Positions 56,201-64,000 of a stretch of 64,000 nt of DNA are shown here, one piece after another. Origin of the DNA: Trochalopteron elliotii (lineage: Eukaryota; Chordata; Aves; Passeriformes; Leiothrichidae); assembly GCA_024734555.1 (NCBI GenBank), contig JANPWX010000619.1, positions 732,894 through 796,893 on the forward strand. The letters run 5' to 3'. The notes beneath the pieces are model-generated. The model was not told where the DNA came from. It saw only the letters and a program-made list of their open reading frames with translations, and did no database searches. The position numbers were made by a program, and so were the translations under genes. Positions within the stretch are counted from its first letter, which is position 1; every line of letters starts with the position of its first letter.

Positions 56201-59200
56201 CCTGCAGGGCTGCACCCAGCTCTGGGTGCCAGCACAGGAAGGATATGGACCTGCCAGAGTGAGTCCAGAAGTATGGAACGGATTTAAACTACAAGGGTAT
56301 TAGGAAGAAATCCTTTACTGTAGGAGTGGTGAGGCACTGGAACAGGAGTCCAGAGAAATTGTGGGTGCTCTATCCCTTAAGGACAGGTTGGATAGGGCTC
56401 TGAGCAACCTGGTCCCCACCCATGGCAGGGGGGTTGGAATTAGATGATCTTTAATGCCACTTCCAAGACAAACTGTTCTATGACGACAGATGTAATACCA
56501 CTTTATGCACTAAGAACTCTGTACAGTTGATAACGTAATTTCCAAAAGCATTTTTATCAGGTAGTTCTCTGAAGTTTGGTTTAAACTACATAGCTAAAAA
56601 TAGGTCAACTGGTCAGAAAATTCAGAGAGTAAAGAGATATCAAATAAAATGGTGGTAAATGCACAGAAAAGTAAGGGCACTATAAAATAAAGATTATCTC
56701 CTAAACAAAGCCACCAAAAAGTTCGTATTTACATTACAGGCATTTACTAATTCTCTATGCATGAGGCTGTAAAAATAATTTTAAGCTCATAAATAAAAAA
56801 TAATAAGCTCATAAATAGCAATTACAGACTGATTCAAGCTCATATTAAAAAAAAACCCAAAACAAAAAGCAAATTAAAAACCCATCCCACCACCCCCAGA
56901 TAAAGCCCAACAACCACCAGTCCCACTACAGTACTTTACAATACTTTAAGAGGCAGATGAAGTTTAAATCTTTCAGACTAGGAATGTCCTCAAAATGCAA
57001 AATTGTTCATTATTTTTACACTAACACTCCTATGCATTTAGTTCTCTTCACCTCTTTAACTTTGAATTTTTGTCTTTTTAACATTTCTCATTTATGAAAT
57101 GGCTGTCAAAAGTTTTGACATATTCACATTCAGCAGGTAGAAAGTTAAAGTTGGTTGCCCCCATTACAGAAAATGATGCTTAATGGGAAAAATAAAAAAA
57201 ACAACAAACAGAACTCGTGAGAAAAAATGTCTTCTATATAGATAGGCAAAAAAGTGTTGCATTACAAGATTCAGAATCTGCACTTACTCTTTACCCCTTT
57301 CTTCCCCTTTCGTTCCTTCTTGTACTGTTCCTTCAGTTTACTTATTAGTCCCTGGTCTACATCCCAAACCTCAGCAGTTGGGGACAGGTCATCTTTGTCT
57401 ACATGCAGCATATTATTAAAAGAAAAATAATCAGCAATCGGCAATGCAAGCTGTTGGTGATTTACTGTCATAGCTGTATAAGAGCATTAATAAAAGTTAT
57501 TAATAAATCTTTATTTTAAAGGTGCAGTCTCAGTTTTAAGTTTATAAAAGACCAAGTTTCACTTCATACAGTTTTCCAAGGCACTGTATATTATCAGTTA
57601 CATATTTGAAAATTGTATGTTAATTTGTTACCAAGGAGCAAACAAATTAAGCTTCATAAGTAACTATTTATGTTAGATACTTCAAAATACACAAAAATTC
57701 ATTCGTGTTCAGAAACAATTACTGCATCTTTAGAAAGACAGTGTTAAGAAATTATTCAGCCAGTGTTGAATAAGCAAATAAAAGCATTCATGCTATATCT
57801 CTCATGAAAATGCAAGCTGAGTAAGTCAGTGCCAGTTTATTCATGAAGACCACCATGCATCCTTTCGCATTCATTCTACATGCACAAGAAAGAAACCTTG
57901 GTCCTACATATAACCAGAGAAACAAGTCTATAAATACAGTTTTTCACATAAAGATAACACATAAAGATACACAGGTGGACATCCCACTGCATTCCAGAAA
58001 TTAAATCATAATTAGCAGAAATACAACATTCCACAGTAGTTTCAGAAGCTGTATCTTCTTCCGTTTGACAAATATTGCAGAGTTAATTATTCTTTATGAA
58101 AAGTTGAGTCTCCATTTTTCTGAACTATCTATCTCAATCATTTCTGGAAACTCAGAAGTAGTAAAAAGATAAACCTGTTTCTAAGACAAGGCAAACAACA
58201 TTTGCAGAAACACTTCTGCTAGTAGACAACCAGGCAGCAACCAAACTTGGTTTGTGTGCCAGTTCAGCTTTATACTCACAAATTCTTTAGGCATAAAACC
58301 ACAAGACTTAGCTCCTCAGATTCCAACTTTCAATCATACTTACAATATGATTGCACCTATTTTTGAAGTTCTAACCATTATAATCATGACAGTGCACTAC
58401 AGGAGTCATACACAGTAGAAACAAAGTAACATGCATTTAGAATGAAAACAACAGGAATTCCAAGTACATGCTTCATGACAAAATGTGACAACAAATGACA
58501 AGAGAGGTACCCTAGGATATTGATGCATCTGCCACCACTCAGTGACAATGCTGATCAAAGAGGAGGAATACAGAGATGGCAAGGGCAGTGAAACATGAAA
58601 CAAGAGCATAATGGCAGAGTCCCACAAAAAACTCTGGCGATGAGAAGGGAACGATGACATCCTACACCAAACTACAGCTACATCTACCAAGCTGCAAACA
58701 CAAAGACCTCAATCTTTCTGATCACTGGGCCTAAGCACTGACAGAGAGGAATAGTGATTACACAGGAAACACAAGAAGCACAGAAAAATAAGTCAGAGAA
58801 AGGAAATCAAAGACGAAAAAATCAAACCTGCTAAAACTCAGTTAAAAGAAAATTCCATTAAAAACTAATGAAAAATAATTAATAAAATTCCAAAGCACTA
58901 TTAATAAAATAAAAATAATCAGCTAGGTTGCAGCATTGCAGAGAAGGATTAGGGAATTAAACTGAACCAGAAGATGACTACATAAAAACATCAATGTAAT
59001 GTCATTTTGGTACATATTAAAAGGTGCACTGCATTAAACCAGGACAGTGCAGGTAATGACAAAATTGAAGTAACACGTTCTGTGTTCTACACTGGAAGTT
59101 TAGAAAACGTCTGCAGAGTGCAAAACAAATAGGGCATTAAATATCAAGACAAAGAATTTGAAGGAACTGGGCTCATTCAGTCAACAAAAACCAAGAAAAG

Positions 59201-62200
59201 CACAAGCCTGCAAACATAAATATTCAAAACTTACACTACTGGCTGCAAAAATGTAGGCTGTAAATGGAAAACTAGATAAAACACAAACTCGGATTATCGG
59301 GGTAGGCTGTGAAATGAATTTCAAGCAAGATTTTTAGGAAAACCCAGCAGTGTTTCTCTCCAGCAGGCCTACATATATTAGGCTATTTCAGAACAGAGCC
59401 CTGTAACTGCAAGACCTCTGCAACTGCCCCCAACAGTGACCTTCCCTGCACTAAACTGATACAGGACAGCACAGAGGACTCAGGATGTCCACTGATCAAT
59501 ATAATTGAGTGGAAAAAGTCTGGCTCTAAATTTTTCTGGTTTTCAGAAGTGTTTTGAAGATGACCCAAGAGACTGTGAATTTCAGTCACACTCTGCCAGC
59601 CAGAATTCTCGGCACAGTCAGTCATTCTCTGACTCATGATCCATCTGTAAAGAGAACTTTTGTGTTTCATGGGGAAGAGAAATCCAGTGATGAACACAAG
59701 AAACCATAAGCAGAATAAAGAGACTACATAATATGTTAATCTGCAATATGTAGCACAATATATAACAATATGTATATATTGCTGTTTGCTTAAGCAAACT
59801 GAAGTTATACATGCATTTTTTCTTGATACTAAATCACAAGGAATTTATAATTTTTTAAATTTGAAACTGTACATTCCTTTTTTAGTATGCCACATACTTT
59901 GACTCTTCATTTAACACTGCTTGAACTTGCTCATCTTTCAATATTTTGAAGATAAGCTGTTCCTAAGTAAAACATGTTGCATGACAGGACACTTTAAATC
60001 ACAATGTTTGGAATTAATTTAACACTCAAAGGATGTTAACTAAGGCACTTACATAAAAAAGAATTTGTTCATAAAAAGCCATAATACAGAAGAAAACAAA
60101 AGCAATCCAAACTTCATGACACTCATTGACAGGTTTGAGGAATCTTCAACAGCAAAAATCTAACTATCAAATTTGGTGCTGGAATATTTTAGGACATTGA
60201 AAGTTAGACCTACAGATAATACTTTACAATTAAGTGCTGTAAAATATTACTAAAGTAAGACTAGGCAATGTATTTAGAGCCTAAACATCAGATGCTTTCC
60301 AGATACTAAATGAAAGTATTATAACTAATTAGAGATGTAAATACAACTTTTGCTTCAGAATGCTTAAATGTTTGCAAAAGTAAGAAGTGACAGAAGGAGG
60401 CTAACGACAGGAAAAATAGAAGAAAAAAAAATCTATGAAAACAGAACAGAGCAACTACTACATTATGAAGAAAAAACCTGAATTTTAACTGAAATATTTA
60501 GGTTTATGATCGATGCAGTTGTTCAAGAAGCAACAGTACATATTCATTTAAATTAAATTTCCCCTCAAAATAAGCAACTAACTGGATAGACCTGGATATC
60601 TGAAGTAACAAGTTTCATAGAGTTCAAAATAACATGATAGGCTAAAATAAATTGGTTTAGGCAGTGTATTGTTTTATTTAAGAAAGCATTTAAGTGGGAC
60701 AGTATTTAAAATGTTATTTGTGATAGTTAACGAAGAAGTCTTGTCATATTTACACTGATCTTTAAAAAGTAACACAACCCCAAGATCTGATGGATTATAT
60801 CCTTAAATGCCCATTTAAAATCAGTGACATACTGTGAAAAAATATTGTTATTACAGTTGTAGGCATGTCTTTGACTGATCTAAATAGTATGTTACAAAAT
60901 ATAAAAAAACTTATGAAAATGGTCTTCATATGGCAAAACTCCGAACATACTTTGAAAGATGAAACTAGGTTTATGTTTTATTTTCTCCTTCCCACGTTGT
61001 TGTCTCAGATATGAGTTTTTTGACAGCAATGGGATTGCTGCAGTTAAATCAGCTGTCACAAGTGTGTACAAACTCCTAAAATGCTCTGCCTCACTTTGCT
61101 ATGGGCTCATTTAAACTGTAATAAAAAACATTCAAACAGCTCTACAAAAAGCATGGTGGGTCAATTAGATTTTTAAAACAGACCTTAAAATTGGCTAACT
61201 ACTTGAGAAAACACCAGACACAGAACACACTGGAAAGTGATCTTTGGAAACAATGACTTGGAATTTCAATGGACAAGCTAGTTCAACACAGTAGGTTTCA
61301 GCAGTCTGCCATGGATAAATCTTTGACTGCATGAATTACAGTATCAAACTATCTTGCCTTTCATATACAATAGTAAGACTGATACTAGAACCACAACTTT
61401 CAACATCTCTATATATTTGAAGAGATGTTGCAAGCAAAGCCAAAAACTCTTACACCAAGAAATCTGCCTGTGTGCCTAAATGAAAAGACCATCAAGAAAC
61501 TGTTCAAATAACACCAACTTCAAAAGGGAACAAGAGCAAGCAACTAAAATGCTACTAAAAATAGACAGTTACCACCAAAACTAAAGGTAACAGCTTGTTC
61601 AGCTTCATCTTCCAACTAGAAATAAGACAGTTTTAAAAATAAAGGCGACTAATCCTTTGATACTAGTTTTTAGGAAAGAATGCTTTCTAATTCTTGATAC
61701 CTTCAAAATCAAGACTGGATAATTTTTTCCAGGATAATTTTCCTGGAAGATGTGTCATTACTCAAATTTTTGTAAATCTTTGTATTTTCTTTGCTCATGG
61801 GGATGTTTATTGAAGTATGACTTCATTGTCACAACGACATAAAATGCTCAAACAACATGATCTAATGGCAGTCTGGGGCTTACAATTTAAGACTTGCAGT
61901 ATGTAGCTACAAAATTGTTTGTATCACAGTTCAGAAATTAAGACAGTCAATCTCCCATTTAAAGGCAGATATTGATCACTTGGGTCACTATTCTTTTTCC
62001 TACACAAATTTTCTCCTTCTTTCAATCCCATTTTGAAACACGTAGGTTGTAGAAGTTACTGACAACATATTTTGTTTCACACCAAATTACTAATAAAAAA
62101 GTTGGGCTATTAGGAATTTTTGTTGTTGTTGTTGTTTTTATTTTACTAATATAAGACATATTAGCAACAACACCTAAAAATCTCAGTAAGAAAAAAAGAA

Positions 62201-62767
62201 CTAATTGTCCATTTTTCAAATACACCAAAAAAATTAATTTAACTTAGGTACAAAGAGTTTGAAGGTCCTGATAAGAAACACGTATGAAAAAAAAACCAAA
62301 CTGTATTTTAAAGAAAAATTAATCAAGGTACAAAAACATTAAGAATCCTAGCCTATCTAAGAAAGCAAATATTCTACTGTAAGTTTTGAAATCAAAAACA
62401 AAACCTGAAACAAATGTAACTACAATTGTACTTGCATCACCTACAACATATATATATATATATATATGAAAGTTTAACCATACAATACATAATTTTCTAA
62501 GCATCAATGTTTGATCATCACATTCATCCACACATCCACACCATTTTAGTAGGCATTACAAAACTCTTAGGAACTATCATGAACAAGTATTCCCTTATTT
62601 TTAAATGCTTTTATTAGTGTCTTACCCCACTCTGTTCCATCTCCTGAACTTCGAGCTTCTCCAGCTCCCTCACCATCTTCAGCTGTCACTAAAAAGTCAA
62701 ATTCTTTCAAAGCTTCTTCAGTATCAGGGTCATCTGTAAGGTCAGCAGCTAAACCTTCATTACCAAT
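32105..62767 (-). CDS. STRN3: STRN3, striatin-3/SG2NA (exons 7-18, 5' partial)
   Basis: STRN3 is a B''' regulatory subunit of PP2A and the scaffold of STRIPAK complexes, which hold MST-family kinases, MOB4, STRIP1/2 and CCM3 in the cytoplasm and at membranes. Exons from 5' to 3': 62767-62626, 57398-57288, 51069-50929, 46043-45910, 40549-40374, 40244-40197, 38470-38349, 37272-37105, 36854-36714, 34814-34707, 32470-32384 and 32274-32105. Phases match throughout, giving 515 residues plus TGA, collinear with human 283-797. They cover the acidic middle region and the complete C-terminal WD40 propeller. The caveolin-binding, coiled-coil and calmodulin-binding parts are upstream, beyond 64000. All borders are GT-AG except the GC-AG intron after 40374. 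It is convergent with COCH. Confidence 0.97.
32384..32470 (-). CDS. STRN3: STRN3 exon 17 (WD repeat)
   Basis: Acceptor TTTTAG, donor GTAAGG-like GTAAG. It encodes KMIHSMVAHLDAVTSLAVDP and NGIYLMSG (human 713-742), with the blade-start His and hydrophobic strands typical of WD40. Confidence 0.97.
32960..33870 (-). mobile_element. Ancient CR1-type LINE fragment
   Basis: Read on the minus strand this is a strongly decayed CR1 of the old type shared with turtles and crocodiles. Plus-strand landmarks are TGTTTTGAGCCTGTCACCTG, TTCCTGTCTTTGACCCAATT and the A/T-rich block around CATTTATCCACATGGAATTT. About 900 bp in the intron between exons 17 and 16, with poorly defined edges. Identified from memory of the consensus. 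Confidence 0.65.
34707..34814 (-). CDS. STRN3: STRN3 exon 16 (WD repeat)
   Basis: Acceptor TTTTCAG, donor GTAAGG. It encodes VQSNNHINKVVSHPTLPVTI and TAHEDRHIKFFDNKTG (human 677-713), one blade ending in the FFD strand. Confidence 0.97.
35195..35255 (-). mobile_element. Short CR1 3'-end relic
   Basis: GTGGTTTGGGTTGGAAGGGA is the reverse complement of the CR1 end that normally precedes the terminal ATTCTATG repeat. Only about 60 bp remain, in the same intron as the larger CR1 at 36.0 kb. Confidence 0.65.
35998..36535 (-). mobile_element. CR1 LINE 3' portion
   Basis: A continuous reverse-complement CR1 3' region. Landmarks include CAGTAAAGAACTTCTTCCTA, CAACCCCAAGCCTTTCAGCT and CTGGGACCCCAGAGATGGAT. 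About 540 bp, same strand as STRN3, no coding capacity. Confidence 0.92.
36714..36854 (-). CDS. STRN3: STRN3 exon 15 (WD repeat)
   Basis: Acceptor CTTTCTAG, donor GTAAGT. It encodes HGIPTSVDFIGCDPAHMVAS, then FNTGSTVIYDLETSQ and VVMFSSQVES (human 630-677). The blade ends in VIYDL. Confidence 0.97.
37105..37272 (-). CDS. STRN3: STRN3 exon 14 (WD repeat)
   Basis: Acceptor TTTTTCCAG, donor GTAAG. It encodes PNVLAGTLIAHTDAVWGLAY, then SGVKNHLLSCSADGTIRLWN and PPEKIPCICTYNGEK (human 574-630). A complete GH...WD-type blade. Confidence 0.98.
37437..37556 (+). repeat. A/C-rich low-complexity tract
   Basis: About 120 bases almost free of G and T on the plus strand, with repeated CAAAC and AAACA words, in the STRN3 intron between exons 14 and 13. 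Confidence 0.7.
38349..38470 (-). CDS. STRN3: STRN3 exon 13 (WD repeat)
   Basis: Acceptor CTCAATAG, donor GTAAGT. It encodes GPVLSLAISSNGEQCFSGGI, then DATIQWWNMPSPSVDPYDTY (human 533-574). The purine in the acceptor tract is weak, but the reading frame and similarity are unambiguous. Confidence 0.98.
40197..40244 (-). CDS. STRN3: STRN3 exon 12 (48 nt)
   Basis: A short exon, acceptor CTTTTTCTTTCAG, donor GTGAGT. It encodes SASLDVEPIYTFRAH between split codons (human 517-533). Its first base completes the Lys codon begun by exon 11 across the GC-AG intron. Confidence 0.97.
40374..40549 (-). CDS. STRN3: STRN3 exon 11 (first WD repeat)
   Basis: Acceptor CTCTTTGAAG. It encodes LPANKDAFRKTWNPKYTLRS, HFDGVRALAFHPVEPVLVTA and SEDHTLKLWNLQKTVPAK (human 459-517). 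It ends AAAAA|GCAAGT, a GC donor: using the nearby GT instead would add five bases and break the frame of exon 12. Confidence 0.97.
41561..41622 (+). repeat. 31-bp tandem duplication
   Basis: Two directly adjacent 31-bp units, both beginning GGAAACTAATTGTAT and ending CTTACACAC, with three mismatches between them. Confidence 0.93.
42310..42343 (+). other. G-run cluster, possible G-quadruplex
   Basis: Four G-runs of 4, 4, 7 and 7 bases on the plus strand, with linkers of 1, 10 and 1 bases. In the STRN3 pre-mRNA the same site is a C-rich run. Confidence 0.7.
45910..46043 (-). CDS. STRN3: STRN3 exon 10
   Basis: Acceptor TTCTTTGTAG, donor GTAAGT. It encodes EPITFPPGGGKSFIMGSDDV, LLSVLGLGDLADLTVTNDAD and YSYD (human 414-458), the segment just before the propeller. 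One Pro replaces human Ser in FPSGGG. Its first two bases also complete a codon in frame with exon 7, so it can be joined to exon 7 directly. Confidence 0.98.
46044..50928 (-). other. STRN3: STRN3 intron 9
   Basis: A 4.9-kb AT-rich intron with no recognised repeat, RNA gene or exon. Confidence 0.75.
50929..51069 (-). CDS. STRN3: STRN3 exon 9 (cassette exon)
   Basis: A 141-nt exon, acceptor AATTTACAG, donor GTACAA (weaker than its neighbours). It encodes VNRTKLHDMIADLGDDEIPH, IPSGIINQSRSPSSRMTDHE and GARAEE (human 367-414). Phase 1 at both ends, so it can be skipped in frame. Together with exon 8 it equals the 84 residues absent from the alpha isoform of SG2NA, as I recall it. Confidence 0.97.
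51070..57287 (-). other. STRN3: STRN3 intron 8
   Basis: A 6.2-kb intron. It contains the plus-strand CR1 at 55862-56487 and a small inverted repeat at 52220-52245. The rest is unique-looking AT-rich sequence. Confidence 0.8.
55862..56487 (+). mobile_element. CR1 LINE with internal deletion
   Basis: CR1 reverse-transcriptase 3' end and tail. After GAGTCCAGA at 56269 it jumps to the distal tail (GAAGAAATCCTTTACTGTAG), so about 200 bp present in the 27.7-kb copy are missing. It ends near TGTTCTATGACGACAG. Positions 55895-56269 are almost identical to 27740-28119. Antisense to STRN3. Confidence 0.93.
57288..57398 (-). CDS. STRN3: STRN3 exon 8 (cassette exon)
   Basis: A 111-nt exon, acceptor CTGCATGTAG, donor GTAAGT. 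It encodes KDDLSPTAEVWDVDQGLISK and LKEQYKKERKGKKGVK (human 330-367), ending in a strongly basic stretch. Phase 1 at both ends. The split Arg codon is completed by exon 9. Confidence 0.98.
61401..61430. repeat. Perfect inverted repeat, 10-bp arms
   Basis: CAACATCTCT, a 10-base loop, then AGAGATGTTG, a perfect reverse complement. Confidence 0.9.
62121..62137 (+). repeat. GTT trinucleotide repeat
   Basis: About five GTT units run into a T-stretch, in STRN3 intron 7. Confidence 0.85.
62448..62467 (+). repeat. TA dinucleotide repeat
   Basis: About ten AT/TA units, 160 bases downstream (in STRN3 sense) of the exon 7 donor. Confidence 0.92.
62626..62767 (-). CDS. STRN3: STRN3 exon 7
   Basis: Acceptor CTTCTTGCAG, donor GTAAGA. 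It encodes IGNEGLAADLTDDPDTEEAL, KEFDFLVTAEDGEGAGEARS and SGDGTEW (human 283-330), identical to human as far as I recall it. An acidic, probably flexible region. It ends on one base of a split codon (G) that fits exon 8 (Asp) or exon 10 (Ala). Confidence 0.98.
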
Positions 62768-64000
62768 CTGCAAGAAGACAAATATTTTCCTGCATTTGAA
62801 TCATAAACAGATTTTCTAGTAATTTAGGTTAGAAGATCTAGAGACTATTCTCATTGAGTAATTTGTTGCAGGGGAAAACATTTTTCAATTTAAAATGTAG
62901 AAAAAGAAACTTAGATCTCAGTTGGCTAATCAAAATAAAAAAGACAGCAGTGCAGTCTAGTGAACACTAGGAAATAAAACCACTGACACTAGCTTTAGCA
63001 ACAAAAATCCCATACATCCCAGTCTTCAGTTTTTTTATTTAACACATAACCTTTAGAAAACTTAATTGATTTTCTTGCCCTATCAATAGTTCTGCAGAGA
63101 AAGCTTACAAACTATGCTTTCTACTGGTCCAGAAGCCTTTCTTTTTGCTTTCCAGTTCTATTTCAGTGTTAAGCATAAGCTTGGAATACAGAGCATTTAA
63201 GAAAACTGTCTTTTTACTGTTTCTAACCATATGTTCACCTTAAACAAAACAAACAAACCCTCTACTAAGGCATCAGTGAAAAAGTTTTATTTCATTCTTC
63301 AGGTGAAGACATTTTCCACATGAGGTTATTTGCACAATGTTCTTACTTTTTCAGAAAGAGACAATTTTTATAAACTATATAACTATAAATGATCCTTTTG
63401 CTTCTATAAAAAAACCCCAAGCTTTGTCAAAAGTCAAAAAGTGAGTGTAAGATCTTCATAAATGCTTAGATATTTACTTGATAGTCTTTTTATCAGATTT
63501 TTTTATAGAAAAAAAAGGATTCAGGTCAATGCTTGACTAGTCTCTTTACCAGAAGTCCAAGGTATAGTGAAAACCCCTTCCTGACAAATCAGTATGGGAG
63601 ATTTAAGAGTTGCATCAAGCCAAGCTCATACTGCTAACTATTTAGGAAATCCAATGCAGCCAGAGGGTCATCATACTACAGAATACTGTCCTGAGCAAAA
63701 AGTAACAAAACTGTTAGTACAATATTCATAAATCAGTATCTCTAAATAAAGAAACCCCAAAGATGGGGATTCATTACAGGAGAAAGAATTAAAATGGGAC
63801 AGGTAAACACTTTCTATCCTACCTAGAAAGATGCCCACAGAATAGAAAACTAGACACAAATAGAACACAACTAATAGAACCTTAAACAAAAGGTTATTTG
63901 AGATAAGTCTCTGCTAGATTCTTAATATATTTAGTAAAAAACTGCCTAAAAGGAAGAATTAAATATGTATTTGATATGGAAGCAGGGTTTTTTTCACATT
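62768..64000 (-). other. STRN3: STRN3 intron 6 (partial)
   Basis: AT-rich intron running off the window. Nothing else recognised; exon 6 is not within the window. Confidence 0.8.

Larger units (their letters stand above)
57399..62625 (-). other. STRN3: STRN3 intron 7
   Basis: A 5.2-kb AT-rich intron with a perfect 10-bp hairpin (61401-61430), a GTT repeat (62121-62137) and a TA repeat (62448-62467). No transposon was recognised. Confidence 0.8.

Noticed and set aside
55809..56303. Overlapping frames on both strands
   Set aside because: Same cause: the near-identical CR1 block.

Overview
The window is vertebrate nuclear DNA and almost certainly avian. Evidence: two multi-exon genes with GT-AG splicing, long AT-rich introns, several CR1 LINE fragments of bird type, one bird-type solo LTR, no Alu or L1, and a GC-rich assembly gap (positions 36-403) at a promoter-like island. 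I cannot name the species from sequence alone.

Two genes lie tail to tail. COCH (cochlin, + strand) fills the left third. Nine coding exons from 5832 to 20423 encode 523 residues, aligning to human residues 28-550. Only the signal-peptide exon is not seen; it probably lies in or beside the N gap. The protein is an LCCL domain, a short basic linker and two vWFA domains.

STRN3 (striatin-3/SG2NA, - strand) fills the right half. Twelve exons from 62767 down to 32105 correspond to human exons 7-18 (about residues 283-797, including the whole WD40 propeller). Its 5' exons lie beyond the right edge. Exons 8 and 9 form an in-frame 252-nt cassette whose length matches the alpha/beta isoform difference. 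The intron after exon 11 has a GC rather than GT donor.

Between the genes (20424-32104) are the two 3' UTRs, a small isolated CpG-rich patch near 25.0 kb, a GC-richer minus-strand unit of unknown nature at 26.2-27.3 kb with a hydrophobic 84-codon reading frame and a poly(A) signal, and a CR1 element at 27.7-28.55 kb. Repeats inside introns include a minus-strand solo LTR in COCH, an old CR1 (about 33.0-33.9 kb), a younger minus-strand CR1 (36.0-36.5 kb) and a second plus-strand CR1 (55.86-56.49 kb).

The two genes do unrelated jobs: cochlin is a secreted inner-ear matrix and innate-immunity protein, and STRN3 is the PP2A-binding scaffold of STRIPAK. Their adjacency matches human 14q12. I found no new multi-gene system. 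The most unusual signal is a roughly 375-bp block about 98% identical between two otherwise diverged CR1 copies 28 kb apart, which looks like ectopic gene conversion.
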